Of a stretch of DNA of 64,000 bases, positions 25,605-35,402 are shown in pieces. How positions within the stretch are numbered: the first letter of the stretch is position 1; each line of letters begins with the position of its first letter. The stretch is from contig CAMVPC010000019.1 in assembly GCA_947169265.1 (NCBI GenBank), forward strand, positions 1 to 64,000, in the 5' to 3' direction. The notes under the pieces were generated by a model. It was not told the DNA's origin, searched no databases, and saw only the letters and a list, made by a program, of their open reading frames with translations. The translations under genes and the position numbers were made by a program. The DNA is from an uncultured Prevotellaceae bacterium (GTDB lineage: Bacteria > Bacteroidota > Bacteroidia > Bacteroidales > Muribaculaceae).

Positions 25605-28097
25605 ATGGCAAGAATAAAAATAGACTACGGCATTGACCTGGGAACAACCAACTCGGCCATCTGCCGCATGGAAAAAGGAGAACCCGTCATCAAAAAAACC
25701 GACACGCTCAAAGACACCATGCCTTCGTGCGTGGCAATCAATAAGAAAGGTACGCTCAAAGTGGGCGACACGGCCTATAACGAGATGAAGAACGCCAAAC
25801 GAAGGGCCACGAAAACCGGACGTCCCGACTCGTCGGACTCCTTCATTGAGTTCAAGCGCGACATGGGCACCGACAAGACCTATCCATGCCAAAACCTGGG
25901 ACGCAACTTCACCCCAGAGGAACTCTCGGGCGAGGTGCTCAAGACGCTCAAATCGTTTGTCGCCGACGAGAACTTCGCCTCGGTAGTCATCACTGTGCCC
26001 GCCAAGTTCACCGTAAACCAAAAGACCGCCACCATGCAGGCGGCGCGCATCGCCGGCTTCAAGCAGTGCGAACTGCTGCAGGAGCCCATCGCAGCCTCGA
26101 TGGCCTACGGGCTGAGTAGCGACACGAAAGATGGGCAATGGATGGTGTTCGACTTTGGCGGCGGTACCTTCGACGCGGCCCTGTTGCGCGTCGAGGACGG
26201 CATCATGCAAGTCTACGACACCGAGGGCGACAACTACCTTGGTGGCAAGAACCTTGACGAGGCCATCGTCGACAAAATCATCGTCCCCTACCTGCGCGAG
26301 CACTACCGCTTGGACAGCATCCTGGCCGACCCCGCCAAGAAAGAAGTGTTGCGCGAAGCCATGAAGACCTATGCCGAAGAAGTGAAAATCTCACTCTCTT
26401 TCAAAACCCAAGAAGACATCATCTCGAACCTGGGTGAGCTTGGAGAGGACGAAAACGGCGAGGAGATAGAACTTGACATCACCGTGACGCAGCAACAACT
26501 CTTCGACGTTATCCGCCCCCACTACCAAAAGGCAGTGGACATTTGTCGCCGTCTGCTCGAGCGCAATAATCTCGTGGGACGCCTCGACAAACTCATCTTG
26601 GTGGGTGGCCCCACCTATTCACCCCTCATCAGGCAGATGTTGCGCGAGCAAATCACGACCAACGTCGACACCGGCATCGACCCCATGACAGCGGTTGCCA
26701 CAGGCGCCGCGCTCTATGCCTCGACGCTCGAGGCCCACGTGGAACAGGATGAGATTAAGCAAGATGTCGTGCGCCTCGATGTGGGTTACGAAAGCACCAC
26801 CGTCGAGACCATCGAATGGGTAACCGTGAAACTGCTCAACGACCCCAACGGGGAATTGCAGGTGGAACTTGTGAGAGCCGACAAGGCGTGGTCCAGCGGA
26901 CGCGTCGCCATCGATACCGACGGCAATATCATCGAGGCACAATTGGTCGAAAACAGGCCCAACTCGTTTGAAATCCTCGCCTACGACATGAGTGGCAACC
27001 GGCTCAAGTGCTTCCCCGACGAAATCACCATCGTACAGGGTTCCAAAGTGGGAAGCGCCGTGCTACCCTATAACTTTGCCATCTCGGTGTGGGATTACGA
27101 GAAAAAAGTGGCCACCATCAAGCCGCTCACGGGTCTTGAGAAAAACCGGCCTATTCCCGCCGTAGGCACTCGCAACGACCTTCACACGAGCGAGCAACTG
27201 CGCCCGGGACAACCCGACGACCGCATCAGCATCCCGGTGTACCAGAGCGAGGACATGTTCGACATGAACCGCCGGTTGCCTGCCATGCTCTACGAATATG
27301 TGGCTAACGTAACCATCAACGGCAACGAAATCAATGCGTTTCTACCTCCCAACAGCCCGGTCGAAGTCACTCTCAAGGTGAACCGCAGCGAGATGATGAC
27401 CATGCAAGTCTACTTCCCCACTATCGAGACCACCGTCACCAAGGAACTCGACACATCCAAAAAGCAGTCAATCAAGGAGGCACAAGAGTTTGTGGCAAAT
27501 GAACTCGACGGCGTGCAGTGGAAAATCAACCAGCTGCGCGAGGAAGGACGCAACGTCACCGACCTGCAACGCCAGCTTGACCTTGTCAAGGACGAAAGTC
27601 GCGACACCAGCGACCACAAGCGCGTGCTGCAACACCTTAAAGAAGTGATGCGCCTCACTGACGTCCTCGACGACGAGAGCGAATGGAACCGCATCGAGAA
27701 AAAAATGGACGACCTTATCAAAGAAACCGAGGGTGACCAACTCAAGTATGGCGACATGAACACGGGTGCCATGCTCGCCAATCTCAAGGCGGCCGCCGAG
27801 CGTGTGAAACGCGACAAGGATGCCATGTTGGCACGAGAAATCACCACACAGCTACGCAAACTTGACTACCGGCTTGCCATGATTGAGTATTACAACGCAT
27901 GGCTCTACCAATGGAATCGCGACTTTTACACCATCAACTGGCACGACCGTAACAGGGCGCGCGCGCTCATCGACAACGGGCTCGAAAAACTATCCCGTCA
28001 CGCTACGGTCGGCGAGTTGGCCCCCATCATCGACCAAATTATTGACCTCGTTCCCGAGCAACAACGTCCCTCCAATTCCATGGGCTTGCTAAGTTAA
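25605..28097 (+). CDS. Hsp70-family (DnaK-like) protein with divergent C-terminal half
   Basis: DYGIDLGTTNSAICR, VVITVPAKFTVNQKTATMQAARIAGF, LLQEPIAASMAYG, FDFGGGTFDAALL, LILVGGPTYSPLIRQML. Confidence 0.93.
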   Translation: MARIKIDYGIDLGTTNSAICRMEKGEPVIKKTDTLKDTMPSCVAINKKGTLKVGDTAYNEMKNAKRRATKTGRPDSSDSFIEFKRDMGTDKTYPCQNLGRNFTPEELSGEVLKTLKSFVADENFASVVITVPAKFTVNQKTATMQAARIAGFKQCELLQEPIAASMAYGLSSDTKDGQWMVFDFGGGTFDAALLRVEDGIMQVYDTEGDNYLGGKNLDEAIVDKIIVPYLREHYRLDSILADPAKKEVLREAMKTYAEEVKISLSFKTQEDIISNLGELGEDENGEEIELDITVTQQQLFDVIRPHYQKAVDICRRLLERNNLVGRLDKLILVGGPTYSPLIRQMLREQITTNVDTGIDPMTAVATGAALYASTLEAHVEQDEIKQDVVRLDVGYESTTVETIEWVTVKLLNDPNGELQVELVRADKAWSSGRVAIDTDGNIIEAQLVENRPNSFEILAYDMSGNRLKCFPDEITIVQGSKVGSAVLPYNFAISVWDYEKKVATIKPLTGLEKNRPIPAVGTRNDLHTSEQLRPGQPDDRISIPVYQSEDMFDMNRRLPAMLYEYVANVTINGNEINAFLPPNSPVEVTLKVNRSEMMTMQVYFPTIETTVTKELDTSKKQSIKEAQEFVANELDGVQWKINQLREEGRNVTDLQRQLDLVKDESRDTSDHKRVLQHLKEVMRLTDVLDDESEWNRIEKKMDDLIKETEGDQLKYGDMNTGAMLANLKAAAERVKRDKDAMLAREITTQLRKLDYRLAMIEYYNAWLYQWNRDFYTINWHDRNRARALIDNGLEKLSRHATVGELAPIIDQIIDLVPEQQRPSNSMGLLS

Positions 28098-28104
28098 GGC
28101 AATA

Positions 28105-28137
28105 GGCGGGAAGAACTTCTCAAGTATTCTTCCCGCC
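28105..28137 (+). terminator. Terminator hairpin after the Hsp70 gene
   Basis: ggcgggaagaa-cttctcaagta-ttcttcccgcc. Confidence 0.75.
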
Positions 28138-28269
28138 TCCTTCTCACATCCCCCGGTGGCCTTCTTGCTGAACCTTATAGCAAAAAAATGAGCATTGGTT
28201 GCACACATTTGTCATTTATTGCGTAACTTTGCGGTAAAAAGCCACAACCGTAACGACAACGCAGTTATA

Positions 28270-30033
28270 ATGATACTGAATACCGGCCAACATTTCAACA
28301 GCTACGAGGTGAAATTCGCCGTCAAGCGCGGCGATTACGCCGAGACTTATATTGTGAGCGACGACTATGGACGCAATGCCTTCCTCAAGCTCATCGACAG
28401 CGTGGCACTCTCGTCGGCACAGCTGCTCGACAATGGCACATCGCGAGAAATTGCCGTGGCACGACAACTTGGCCATCGCCGCTTGTGTCGCTGTCTTGAC
28501 AGCGGCAAAGCCGAAGTGGGCGGTCGCGATTACGACTACCTCGTTACCGAACTGGTGAGCGGCGAGGACCTGGCGAAAAAACTGCGCCGCGACTCTACGC
28601 TCAGCGTCTATGAGACCAAACTCATCGCCATCGACATCCTCGAGGCCCTGCAAAGCCTGCACACGCTACCTACACCCGTGGCCCACAATGCCATCATTCC
28701 TGAGCACGTGATGCTTGACATGAGCGATGAATACTATCCCCACGCTATTCTTGTCAATATGGGACAAACGACACCACTCGACTCAGTCACCACTCCGCCC
28801 CACCTCTCCGCGCCCGGTCTCAATCCATTCTTCCTGGCACCCGAGCGCTGGGACGGCCACAGTTCGGCGCAAACCGACATCTACATGGTGGGCGCGCTCA
28901 TCTATCGAGCCATCTTCGGTATCGAGCCATGGCACCTCGACTTGGGAAAAGTGGCGCCCGACCTGAGGCGGGATGTAATGCTCGCCGAGCGCCAGTCGCC
29001 GCTCAAGATGCTCAACATCAACCTTTTTGAGCTTGATGAGAATTTAATGAACATTATGGCCAAGGCACTTGCCCACGACCCGGCGAAGCGCTTCACCACG
29101 GCCCGGCAAATGATTGATGCCCTCAAAGGGAACATCCACGTCGAGCCACAATCGACCACCGACGGCGAAGGAAAAGAGATTCCCCTCCCCGAAGGACGGC
29201 GGCGCGGCAACGGCTTTGCCGATGTGGCCGGCATGAACGACCTCAAAGACACGCTCACCCGCTCGGTCATCAACATCTTGCGCAACATTGAGCGCGCTAA
29301 AAAATACAAACTCACCATCCCCAACGGTATGCTCCTCTACGGCCCGCCCGGATGCGGCAAGAGTTTTATCGCCGAAAAATTTGCCGAGGAAACCGGCTAC
29401 AACTATATGTACGTCAAGTCGAGCGACTTGGCCAGTATTTACATCCACGGTAGCCAAGAAAAAATAGGCAACCTCTTTGACGAAGCGCGCAAAAAAGCTC
29501 CCACGATTTTGTGTTTCGATGAGTTTGACGCCCTTGTGCCCAACCGCAGCGAGGGTCACACGAGCCAAGCCTACAACTCGGAGGTAAACGAGTTTTTGTC
29601 ACAATTAAACAACTGCGGGCAAGACGGCGTATTTGTTATCGCATCGACCAACCAGCCCAACCTCATCGACAAAGCCGTGCTGCGCCGGGGACGCATCGAT
29701 AAAATCATCTATGTGCCCCTGCCCGACGAAGAGGCGCGCGCCGGCCTGTTTGAGATTCACCTCAAGGGCCGCCCCCTGGCGCCCGACGTGAACTACGCCC
29801 GGCTTGCCTCGCTCACCAAGAACTATGTGTCGAGCGACATCGCCTATATCGTCAACGAAGCCGCCACCCTTGCGGCCGAGAGCGACATCGACATTGACCA
29901 GCGATTGCTCGAAGACACCGTGCGCCGCAACAAGCCGTCGGTGTCGCCCCGGCAAATCAAAGAATATGAAGCCATGCGCGACAAACTGTCAAGTGAGATG
30001 ACGCAACAACGGCGTCCGGTAGGCTTCTTGTAA
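28270..30033 (+). CDS. Protein kinase-like (pseudokinase) - AAA+ ATPase fusion
   Basis: Kinase-like N-half (REIAVARQLGHRRLCRCLD, LVTELVSGEDLAKKL, FLAPERWDGHSSAQTDIYMVGALIYRAIFG); AAA+ half with Walker A GPPGCGKS, Walker B ILCFDEFDAL, LRRGRIDKIIYVPLP. Promoter gcgTAACTTTGCgg near 28222. Confidence 0.88.
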   Translation: MILNTGQHFNSYEVKFAVKRGDYAETYIVSDDYGRNAFLKLIDSVALSSAQLLDNGTSREIAVARQLGHRRLCRCLDSGKAEVGGRDYDYLVTELVSGEDLAKKLRRDSTLSVYETKLIAIDILEALQSLHTLPTPVAHNAIIPEHVMLDMSDEYYPHAILVNMGQTTPLDSVTTPPHLSAPGLNPFFLAPERWDGHSSAQTDIYMVGALIYRAIFGIEPWHLDLGKVAPDLRRDVMLAERQSPLKMLNINLFELDENLMNIMAKALAHDPAKRFTTARQMIDALKGNIHVEPQSTTDGEGKEIPLPEGRRRGNGFADVAGMNDLKDTLTRSVINILRNIERAKKYKLTIPNGMLLYGPPGCGKSFIAEKFAEETGYNYMYVKSSDLASIYIHGSQEKIGNLFDEARKKAPTILCFDEFDALVPNRSEGHTSQAYNSEVNEFLSQLNNCGQDGVFVIASTNQPNLIDKAVLRRGRIDKIIYVPLPDEEARAGLFEIHLKGRPLAPDVNYARLASLTKNYVSSDIAYIVNEAATLAAESDIDIDQRLLEDTVRRNKPSVSPRQIKEYEAMRDKLSSEMTQQRRPVGFL

Positions 30034-30069
30034 TACTTCAATGTTGAATATTTAAATCGCTGTAAAAAT

Positions 30070-31041
30070 TTGGATTACTTTTATCTCATATTAGGACTTG
30101 CGCTGCTATTGCTTGCAGCAAACTACCTTGTGGAGTCGAGCGTGGCCATCGCCCAGCGTGCCCGCATCTCTAATTTTATCATCGGGCTTACTATCGTGGG
30201 AATAGGCACGTCGGCCCCCGAACTTTTCATTTCCGTCGCCTCGGCACTTAGCGGCCACGGCGACATCGCCATGGGCAATGTGGTGGGAAGCAACATTGTC
30301 AACATCCTACTCGTTCTGGGTCTTACGGCCGCGATTGTGCCGTTTGCCATCGAGAAGGAGCAGCAACGCCGCGACATCCCGTTGTGCATAGGCGCCACGG
30401 TACTGCTACTACTGCTCGCCAACGACAATTTACTGCCCGGCATCGACGGCAACACGCTATCACGCATCGACGCCACCGTGCTCCTGCTCCTCTTTGCCGC
30501 CTATATGGGCAAACTCTTGCTGGGCAAAAAAAGCGACAAGGAAAGCGACAAAGAGGCCGAAGACGAAGCCTCGTCGTCGCTCACCGGCAAGGCCCCGTGG
30601 CTGCTGTGGACGATAGCCATCGTTTCGTTGGCGGCGCTCATCGGGGGCGGTGAGCTCTTCCTCGAGAGCGCGCAGAATCTCGCCAAATCGTGGGGCATGA
30701 GCGAAGCCGTCATCTCGATTACCATCGTGGCCGTGGGTACATCGCTGCCCGAGCTCATCACCGCCGTCATCGCGGCGGCCAAGCACAATCCGCAGTTGGC
30801 TCTGGGCAACGTTATCGGGTCGTGCGTGTTCAATATTCTCATGATTCTGGGCGTGGCCGCATTGTTCAAGCCGCTTGAGCTGACTTCCATCCAGCTCGCC
30901 GACTACGGCGTGATGCTCGCCGCCTCGATAGGACTTGCCATAATCGTGTTCACCTTTAAGCGCAACCGCTTCGACCGCATCGAGGGTTTCCTCTTCCTTG
31001 CGGCCTATGTGGGCTACACCGTTTATCTGCTACTCCGCTAA
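30070..31041 (+). CDS. Calcium/sodium antiporter (CaCA family, YrbG-like)
   Basis: Duplicated exchanger motif: GLTIVGIGTSAPELFISVASALSGHGDIAMGNVVGSNIVNILLVLG and ISITIVAVGTSLPELITAVIAAAKHNPQLALGNVIGSCVFNILMILG. TTG start. Confidence 0.93.
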   Translation: MDYFYLILGLALLLLAANYLVESSVAIAQRARISNFIIGLTIVGIGTSAPELFISVASALSGHGDIAMGNVVGSNIVNILLVLGLTAAIVPFAIEKEQQRRDIPLCIGATVLLLLLANDNLLPGIDGNTLSRIDATVLLLLFAAYMGKLLLGKKSDKESDKEAEDEASSSLTGKAPWLLWTIAIVSLAALIGGGELFLESAQNLAKSWGMSEAVISITIVAVGTSLPELITAVIAAAKHNPQLALGNVIGSCVFNILMILGVAALFKPLELTSIQLADYGVMLAASIGLAIIVFTFKRNRFDRIEGFLFLAAYVGYTVYLLLR

Positions 31042-31052
31042 TTATTCGCCTC

Positions 31053-31925
31053 ATGCAAGCCACCACCTTCATTCCATTCAGCCTCAACCTCGGCGGCAAG
31101 CTCGTCGAGATTGACCGCCCGTGGGTGATGGGCATCCTCAACGTCACGCCCGACTCGTTCTACGACGGCGGCTCGCACGCCGACGCGACAGCCATTGAGG
31201 AGCATGCGGCGCGCATGGCCCACGAAGGGGCCGACGTGATTGACGTGGGAGGATATTCCACGCGTCCGGGCGCCGGCGACGTGCCTGCCGACGAAGAGCT
31301 GCGGCGCGTCGAGGCAGGCGTGAAAGCCGTGCGCCGAGCCGCCCCGGATATGATTATTTCGGTCGACACCTTCAGGGCGCACGTGGCTCGTCGCGCCATT
31401 GAGGAAATGGGCGCCCACATCATCAACGACATCAGCTTCGGCACGCTTGACAAAGATATGTTTGCCACAATCAGGCAACTCAATGTCCCTTATATCCTCA
31501 CCCATTCGCGGGGTACGCCGGCCACCATGCAGACCCTCACGCACTACGACAACGGCGTGACTGCCACCGTACTCGAGGAAATGGCCCGCAAAATCGACAC
31601 CTTGCGGCAAGACGGTGTCAACGACATCATCGCCGACCCGGGCTTCGGCTTCGCAAAGACCGTCGACGACAACTATCGCCTGCTGGCCAACCTCGACGCG
31701 TTCCACACCTTGGGCGTGCCGCTTCTTGTGGGCGTGTCGCGCAAGAGTATGATTACCCGTGTGGCACAATGCACTCCCGCCGAGGCCCTTGCCGGCACCA
31801 CAGCGCTCCATGCCGCGGCCCTGCTCAAGGGTGCGCACATCCTGCGCGTGCACGACGTTGCCGCCGCCGTGCAGGCCCGCGTCGTCATCAGCAAATTGTC
31901 ATCAGCTTCTATCATCAACACTTAA
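31053..31925 (+). CDS. folP: Dihydropteroate synthase
   Basis: VMGILNVTPDSFYDGG, GADVIDVGGYSTRPGA, LVGVSRKSMI. Confidence 0.96.
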   Translation: MQATTFIPFSLNLGGKLVEIDRPWVMGILNVTPDSFYDGGSHADATAIEEHAARMAHEGADVIDVGGYSTRPGAGDVPADEELRRVEAGVKAVRRAAPDMIISVDTFRAHVARRAIEEMGAHIINDISFGTLDKDMFATIRQLNVPYILTHSRGTPATMQTLTHYDNGVTATVLEEMARKIDTLRQDGVNDIIADPGFGFAKTVDDNYRLLANLDAFHTLGVPLLVGVSRKSMITRVAQCTPAEALAGTTALHAAALLKGAHILRVHDVAAAVQARVVISKLSSASIINT

Positions 31926-31940
31926 TAAAACTCTTTCAAC

Positions 31941-32705
31941 TTGATTTCCTTCGGCATTAAAGACATTATCGACATCCTGCTGGTAGGCACATTGCTCTAC
32001 TACATCTACCGCACCATGAAGGAAAGCGGCGCCTTGAACATCTTTGTGGGCGTGCTGGCATTCCTGGTTGTGTGGGTGGTGGTCGACAAGGTGTTCGACA
32101 TGATGCTCATCGGGTCCATCATGGACCGCATTATTGAGAGCGGCATCTTCATCCTCATCATCTTGTTCCAGGACCAAATCAAGCGCTTCCTTATCGAGCT
32201 GGGTTCGCAACGAGGTTGGAAGATATGGAATAAATTGTTCCGGACCGACAATTCGACCGACAAGAAGCGACGTGCCTGGGTCATGCCCGTAGTTTATGCC
32301 TGCATGAGTCTGTCCAAATCGAAGACCGGCGCCCTCATCGTCATCAAGCGCGAGATGCCACTCGACGACTATGCCCTGAGCGGCGACGTCATCAACGCTA
32401 ACGTGAACAACCGGCTCATCGAAAACATCTTCTTCAAGAACAGTCCGTTGCACGATGGTGCCATCATCATCGCCAACGACAAGATAGTGGCGGCGGGATG
32501 CATCCTGCCCGTGAGCCACGACACCCATTTACCCCGCTACCTGGGTCTGCGCCACCGCTCGGCCTTGGGCATCGCGCAAGCCACCGACGCCATCGCAGTC
32601 GTGGTGAGCGAGGAGACCGGAAACATCTCCTATGCCCATCGCGGCGAATTGCACCTGAAACTGTCGAGCACCGAGCTCGAGAAAGCGCTCAACCAGGCCC
32701 AATAA
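31941..32705 (+). CDS. dacA: Membrane diadenylate cyclase (CdaA/DacA-type, DisA_N domain)
   Basis: N-terminal TMs and DisA_N motifs SPLHDGAIIIANDKIVAAGCILPVS and LGLRHRSALGIAQATDAIAVVVSEETGNIS. TTG start. Confidence 0.93.
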   Translation: MISFGIKDIIDILLVGTLLYYIYRTMKESGALNIFVGVLAFLVVWVVVDKVFDMMLIGSIMDRIIESGIFILIILFQDQIKRFLIELGSQRGWKIWNKLFRTDNSTDKKRRAWVMPVVYACMSLSKSKTGALIVIKREMPLDDYALSGDVINANVNNRLIENIFFKNSPLHDGAIIIANDKIVAAGCILPVSHDTHLPRYLGLRHRSALGIAQATDAIAVVVSEETGNISYAHRGELHLKLSSTELEKALNQAQ

Positions 32706-32718
32706 AACGTATAACACA

Positions 32719-33456
32719 ATGAAAGTTTTCGCAACAGCGTTCCTCCTGCTACTGTCCACGGCGCTTCCCGCCCAAGCCGTGCGCCACTTGCCCCCACCGC
32801 GCCACGACGTCGAAGTGCCCGCCACGTTTACTTTCAATGGCGTGGAATACCGCCCTAACGACGATGGCCTCACCGCCACCGCCGTCAAGGCCGTGGGCAC
32901 GCCCGTCAACGTGACCATTGCCGACACCGCGTCTTATCTCATCGACATGGGCGACGCCACCTACGGCTGGGATTTTCCCGTCACCCACGTGAACACCTGG
33001 TTTTGCCGCAACAACACATCCCTGCGCACCATCACGTTGGGCAAGAACCTCAGTGTGATTGGCGGCGGCTTCCTGCGCGGATGCTCCTCGCTCTCACGCA
33101 TCTATTGCCGCATGACCGAACCCGCCATACTCGCCAACACGAGCTATAACTTCCGTGATGTGAATACCGAAACCTGCACTTTAATCGTGCCGGTAGGCTC
33201 CCTGGCAAGCTATAGCGACCCCGATAGCCGCGAAGCCATGTATTGGCGCGACTTCACGCATATCATCGAGAGCAATGGTCCCCTCTTCGAGCAGGGCGAC
33301 GTGAATGGCGACGGCATCGTGAGCGGTGCCGATGTCACGGCGCTTTACAATGTGCTCCTTGACGACGCCGTGCCCGACGGCGACGGCGACGTCAACGGCG
33401 ATGGCGTCATCAGCGGCGCCGACGTCACCACCCTTTACAACATCCTGCTCAATTGA
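32719..33456 (+). CDS. Secreted protein with short BspA-like region and C-terminal dockerin-like repeats
   Basis: Signal peptide; GDVNGDGIVSGADVTALYNVLL...GDVNGDGVISGADVTTLYNILLN. Confidence 0.82.
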   Translation: MKVFATAFLLLLSTALPAQAVRHLPPPRHDVEVPATFTFNGVEYRPNDDGLTATAVKAVGTPVNVTIADTASYLIDMGDATYGWDFPVTHVNTWFCRNNTSLRTITLGKNLSVIGGGFLRGCSSLSRIYCRMTEPAILANTSYNFRDVNTETCTLIVPVGSLASYSDPDSREAMYWRDFTHIIESNGPLFEQGDVNGDGIVSGADVTALYNVLLDDAVPDGDGDVNGDGVISGADVTTLYNILLN

Positions 33457-33476
33457 TTTCGGGCACCGCGTGAGGG

Positions 33477-35402
33477 TCACTCACCCAAGGCGGCAAGTTC
33501 CTCTTCGGCCGTTTCCCATTGAGCCATCACCTCGTCGAGTTGCGCCCGCAGCCGGGCGTGACGGTCATAGATGGTAACATCATCGACCGTCCCCGAGGCA
33601 AGCGTTTGCTCAATTCCGGCAATTTCAGCTTCCAGCTCGGCAATCTTCGCCTCCTGCTGTTCCACTCTTTTGCGTGCCTGGCACAGCCGCCGGTCGTGCT
33701 CCTTCTTTTCCTCGTAGCTCAAGCGCGCCGCCGTGGGCTCGGTCGATTTAGGCGCATCGAGATCCCGTTGCCTCACCTCGAGCTGCCGCAGCGAACTCAG
33801 CTGTCTCGATTGCAGGAAGTCGTAAATGCCGCCCAGATGCTCACGCACACGATGATCGCCGAACTCGTAGACCTTCTCGACAAGGCCGTCGAGAAACTCA
33901 CGATCGTGGCTCACCACAATCACCGTGCCGTCGAAGTCGCCGATGGCCTCCTTGAGAATGTCTTTCGTGACCATGTCGAGGTGGTTGGTGGGCTCATCGA
34001 GGATAAGGAGATTTACCGGTCGCAGCAACATCCTGAGCATGGCCAGCCGCGCCTTTTCGCCGCCGCTCAGCACTTTCACCTTCTTGTCGGCCGCCTCGCC
34101 ACCAAACATGAACGCGCCCAGCAGGTCATTGATGCGCGAGCGCACGTCACCCACAGCCACACGGTCGATTGTGTCAAATACCGACAATTCCCCGTCGAGC
34201 AACTGTGCCTCGTTTTGGGCAAAGTAGCCCACCTTGACATTATGACCTATTTTGAGCGTTCCCTCAAAAGGAATCTCGCCCATGATACACTTGACAAGGG
34301 TAGTTTTGCCCGCGCCGTTGCGCCCCACAAAAGCCACCTTCTCGCCACGCTTGATAGTGAAGGTCACGTCGCTGAACACGTTGTGATCACCGTAGTCCTT
34401 GCGCACGCCGTCGGCAATCACCGGATAGTCGCCCGAGCGCATGGCCGGCGGGAACTTGAGACGCAGCGCCGACGTATCGACCTGGTCAACCTCGATGCGT
34501 TCTATCTTTGCAAGTTGCTTGATGCGGCTCTGCACCTGCACAGCCTTCGTGGCCTTGTAGCGAAAACGCTCTATAAATTCCTCGGTGTCGTGAATCAACT
34601 TTTGCTGATTCTCGTAGGCCCGGCGCTGCTGCTCCACGCGTTCTTGCCGCAAAACGACAAATTGCGAATAGTTGACTTGATAGTCATAGATTTTACCCAG
34701 CGAAATCTCTATGGTGCGGTGCGTGACATTATCAATAAACGCGCGGTCGTGGCTCACGACCACCACAGCGCCACGCCGATTCTTGAGAAAGGTTTCGAGC
34801 CATTGTATCGACTCGATGTCGAGGTGGTTAGTGGGCTCATCGAGCAGCAACACGTCGAAGTGGCTCAACAGCAGCTTGGCCAACTCGACGCGCATGCGCC
34901 ATCCGCCACTGAACTCGCTCGTGGGACGGTCGAAGTCGGCACGCTCAAAGCCCAGGCCGAGTAGTGTTTTCTCGAGTTGAGCCTCGTGGTTCTCGCTCTG
35001 GAACATGGCACGTACGTCGGTGAGGTGCGAAAGGCGCTGCACCAGGCGCCCATAGTCGTCGCTGTCGTAGTCGTCACGGCTCGCCACCTCGTTGCCCAGA
35101 CACTCGATTTCGCGGTCAAGTTCCTTGACGTGGCTGAACGCCAGCGCCGCCTCGTCGCGCACAGTCCTGGTATCGGCGAGCGACATCTGCTGTGGCAGGT
35201 ACCCCACGGTGAGTTCGGCGGGTTTTCCCACCACACCCGCGGTGGGCTGTTGCAATCCGGCGAGAATCTTGAGCAACGTACTCTTACCGGCGCCGTTGCG
35301 CCCCACGAGCGCGATCTTGTCGTTGTCGTTAATCACAAAGCTCACGCCGTCGAAGAGCGGCCTTGCGCTGAATTCCACTGTGAGTGATTGTACCGATATC
35401 AT
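33477..35402 (-). CDS. ABC-F family ATP-binding cassette protein
   Basis: Two Walker A motifs (GRNGAGKSTLLK, GRNGAGKTTLVK), FSGGWRMRVELA and LSGGEKARLAM signatures, DEPTNHLD twice, no TM. Confidence 0.95.
   Translation of the reverse strand: MISVQSLTVEFSARPLFDGVSFVINDNDKIALVGRNGAGKSTLLKILAGLQQPTAGVVGKPAELTVGYLPQQMSLADTRTVRDEAALAFSHVKELDREIECLGNEVASRDDYDSDDYGRLVQRLSHLTDVRAMFQSENHEAQLEKTLLGLGFERADFDRPTSEFSGGWRMRVELAKLLLSHFDVLLLDEPTNHLDIESIQWLETFLKNRRGAVVVVSHDRAFIDNVTHRTIEISLGKIYDYQVNYSQFVVLRQERVEQQRRAYENQQKLIHDTEEFIERFRYKATKAVQVQSRIKQLAKIERIEVDQVDTSALRLKFPPAMRSGDYPVIADGVRKDYGDHNVFSDVTFTIKRGEKVAFVGRNGAGKTTLVKCIMGEIPFEGTLKIGHNVKVGYFAQNEAQLLDGELSVFDTIDRVAVGDVRSRINDLLGAFMFGGEAADKKVKVLSGGEKARLAMLRMLLRPVNLLILDEPTNHLDMVTKDILKEAIGDFDGTVIVVSHDREFLDGLVEKVYEFGDHRVREHLGGIYDFLQSRQLSSLRQLEVRQRDLDAPKSTEPTAARLSYEEKKEHDRRLCQARKRVEQQEAKIAELEAEIAGIEQTLASGTVDDVTIYDRHARLRAQLDEVMAQWETAEEELAALGE

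Noticed and set aside
33519-34964. 481-aa plus-strand ORF
   Set aside because: Antisense to the ABC-F gene, which has complete Walker/signature motifs.
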